42,886 nucleotides of DNA from Bacteroidales bacterium (GTDB lineage Bacteria > Bacteroidota > Bacteroidia > Bacteroidales > UBA932). Numbering within the stretch: position 1 is the first letter of the stretch; the number at the start of each line of letters is the position of its first letter. This document shows positions 42,174 through 42,886 of the stretch, piece after piece. Made by a program: the position numbers and the translations under genes. The DNA lies in assembly GCA_017938925.1 (NCBI GenBank), contig JAGBAO010000006.1, positions 1-42,886 of the forward strand. The letters are read 5' to 3'. The notes beneath the pieces are model-generated. The model made no database searches. It was not told the DNA's origin and saw only the letters and a program-made list of their open reading frames with translations.

Positions 42174-42529
42174 GGTGGCTTTTGATAATCTTGGGCGTCC
42201 TTTCCCTGGGGCTCGGCATTCTCGGCATATTCCTGCCGGTTCTGCCGACGACTCCATTGCTGCTTCTTGCTTCCGCGCTTTTCCTGCGCAGTCATAAAGG
42301 ACTGTATGACTGGCTGATGAACCATCCGCGACTTGGACCATATATCCGGAACTTCATGATCAATAAGTCCATTCCTCTGAAGATCAAGGTCATTTCGGTC
42401 ACCATGGTCTGGCTTACCCTCCTGAACTGCGCCATCTTCGTGGCCGAGCACTGGGCCTTCCGCCTCTTCTTCATCCTTCTGGCAGCGGCAATCACCGCCC
42501 ATATCCTTTCCTACAAGACCCTGAAATAA
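42170..42529 (+). CDS. DUF454 (YbaN-like) inner membrane protein
   Basis: A 119-aa protein with three hydrophobic segments (about 2-34, 76-92, 97-113). The YbaN/DUF454 signature is clear: GILGIFLPVLPTTPLLLLAS, then ALFLRSHKGLYDWLMNHPRLGPY. Function is unknown in this family. The ATG at 42170 overlaps the regulator's TGA (ATGA). Its GC-rich codon use resembles the core genes rather than the adjacent accessory genes. Confidence 0.88.
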   Translation: MRWLLIILGVLSLGLGILGIFLPVLPTTPLLLLASALFLRSHKGLYDWLMNHPRLGPYIRNFMINKSIPLKIKVISVTMVWLTLLNCAIFVAEHWAFRLFFILLAAAITAHILSYKTLK

Positions 42530-42886
42530 TAGGCCGCCCTTCCTGTCATCCTGAGTGCTCTTCCTGTCCTCCTGGATGCCCGGTGTCATCCTGAGCGTCA
42601 GCGAAGGATCTTTATAGAAAAATATAAACCAACACTATACAAAATGGCTTAAAATTACTCTAACAAAGATAATGTCATGATGTACCGAAGTATATTACAC
42701 CATATACTATTTTATCTTTCATATATTTACACCGCTAAATCGGAATTCCCAGTTGAAATCCAAGCACAACCTACATAATATTTTCAACCAAATCTATAAG
42801 TTGTTATATATCAGGTAAATAAAATTCTATTATTTTTCTGTTAGAGCAACAGAAATCCTGTCAATCTTGTTCAGATCGACTCAATT
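42530..42886. other. Gene-free tail of the window
   Basis: Contains the short repeat cluster at 42544-42611. AT-rich DNA without a recognisable gene follows. An 8-bp perfect hairpin (TTTCTGTT at 42835-42842 with AACAGAAA at 42848-42855) lies near the end. A gene may begin beyond the window edge. Confidence 0.6.
42544..42611 (+). repeat. Tandem TGTCATCCTGAG repeats ending in a dispersed repeat unit
   Basis: TGTCATCCTGAG occurs at 42544-42555 and 42584-42595, with a degenerate copy (TGTCCTCCTGGA) at 42565-42576, at about 20-bp spacing. The last copy extends into GCGTCAGCGAAGGATCT, where ATCCT and AGGAT can pair. This wording is common in bacterial intergenic repeats. Confidence 0.6.

Noticed and set aside
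1-42886. CRISPR array or intact integrase/transposase genes
   Set aside because: No regularly spaced repeat array and no recognisable transposase or integrase was seen on either strand; only possible remnants at 22818-23500.

Overview
The window is chromosomal DNA from a member of the Bacteroidota, almost certainly a gut-type Bacteroidales. The evidence is the promoter grammar (TAnnTTTG -7 boxes, several with a TTTG or TTG about 19-20 nt upstream), the near absence of Shine-Dalgarno sites, and lineage-typical families: DUF4295, DUF4296, DUF4199, FISUMP, fimbrillin/Mfa2, HU-CCDC81-like, DUF4922 and PagL-type acyloxyacyl hydrolase. The genus cannot be fixed from the sequence; Rikenellaceae or a relative is a guess.

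Layout. 1-119 is the 3' end of a 5S rRNA and its terminator. 192-1723 (minus) holds a DUF4199 membrane protein and a polyprenyl-phosphate type glycosyltransferase. 1802-14735 is a translation-centred block: thrS, infC (ATC start codon), rpmI, rplT, lepB, then rpmB, rpmG and a 51-aa DUF4295 gene, then ftsY, pheT, a DUF4296 lipoprotein, an amidohydrolase, a radical SAM protein, dtd and deoC. 14891-20660 is a cell-surface block: a zinc-metallopeptidase-like lipoprotein and a type V fimbria cluster (DUF3575, DUF3868/OmpA-like, Mfa1/FimA-type fimbrillin, Mfa2/FimB-type anchor). tRNA-Leu(CAG), a D-2-hydroxyacid dehydrogenase and a FISUMP protein follow. 22802-23597 is gene-free but structured: 25-bp inverted repeats bound tandem hairpin repeats. 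tRNA-Asn(GTT) lies beyond it on the minus strand.

23868-34421 encodes an HU-domain membrane protein and then a tightly packed run: acyl-ACP thioesterase, Nudix hydrolase, double GT2 glycosyltransferase, DUF4922-SpoIID fusion, AmpG-like permease, serpin and NamZ (DUF1343) exo-muramidase, with murI convergent to it. Together these suggest peptidoglycan turnover and recycling, with a serpin embedded. prfB (minus) and a PagL-like lipid A deacylase (plus) follow.

36903-42173 looks like an accessory insertion. On the minus strand are two related tiny proteins (43 and 54 aa), two fimbrillin-family lipoproteins (one fused to BspA-like leucine-rich repeats), a short AraC-type HTH protein, and a DUF4255 (Pvc16-like) gene whose 3' end is lost where it runs into the PagL gene. 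A divergent AraC-type regulator lies across a 346-bp intergenic region that contains an attenuator-like terminator upstream of the small proteins. A DUF454/YbaN membrane protein and a 357-bp tail with a known-looking dispersed repeat close the window.

Most likely to be new: the tandem small proteins with their leader, the truncated DUF4255 gene, and the inverted-repeat block at 22.8-23.5 kb.
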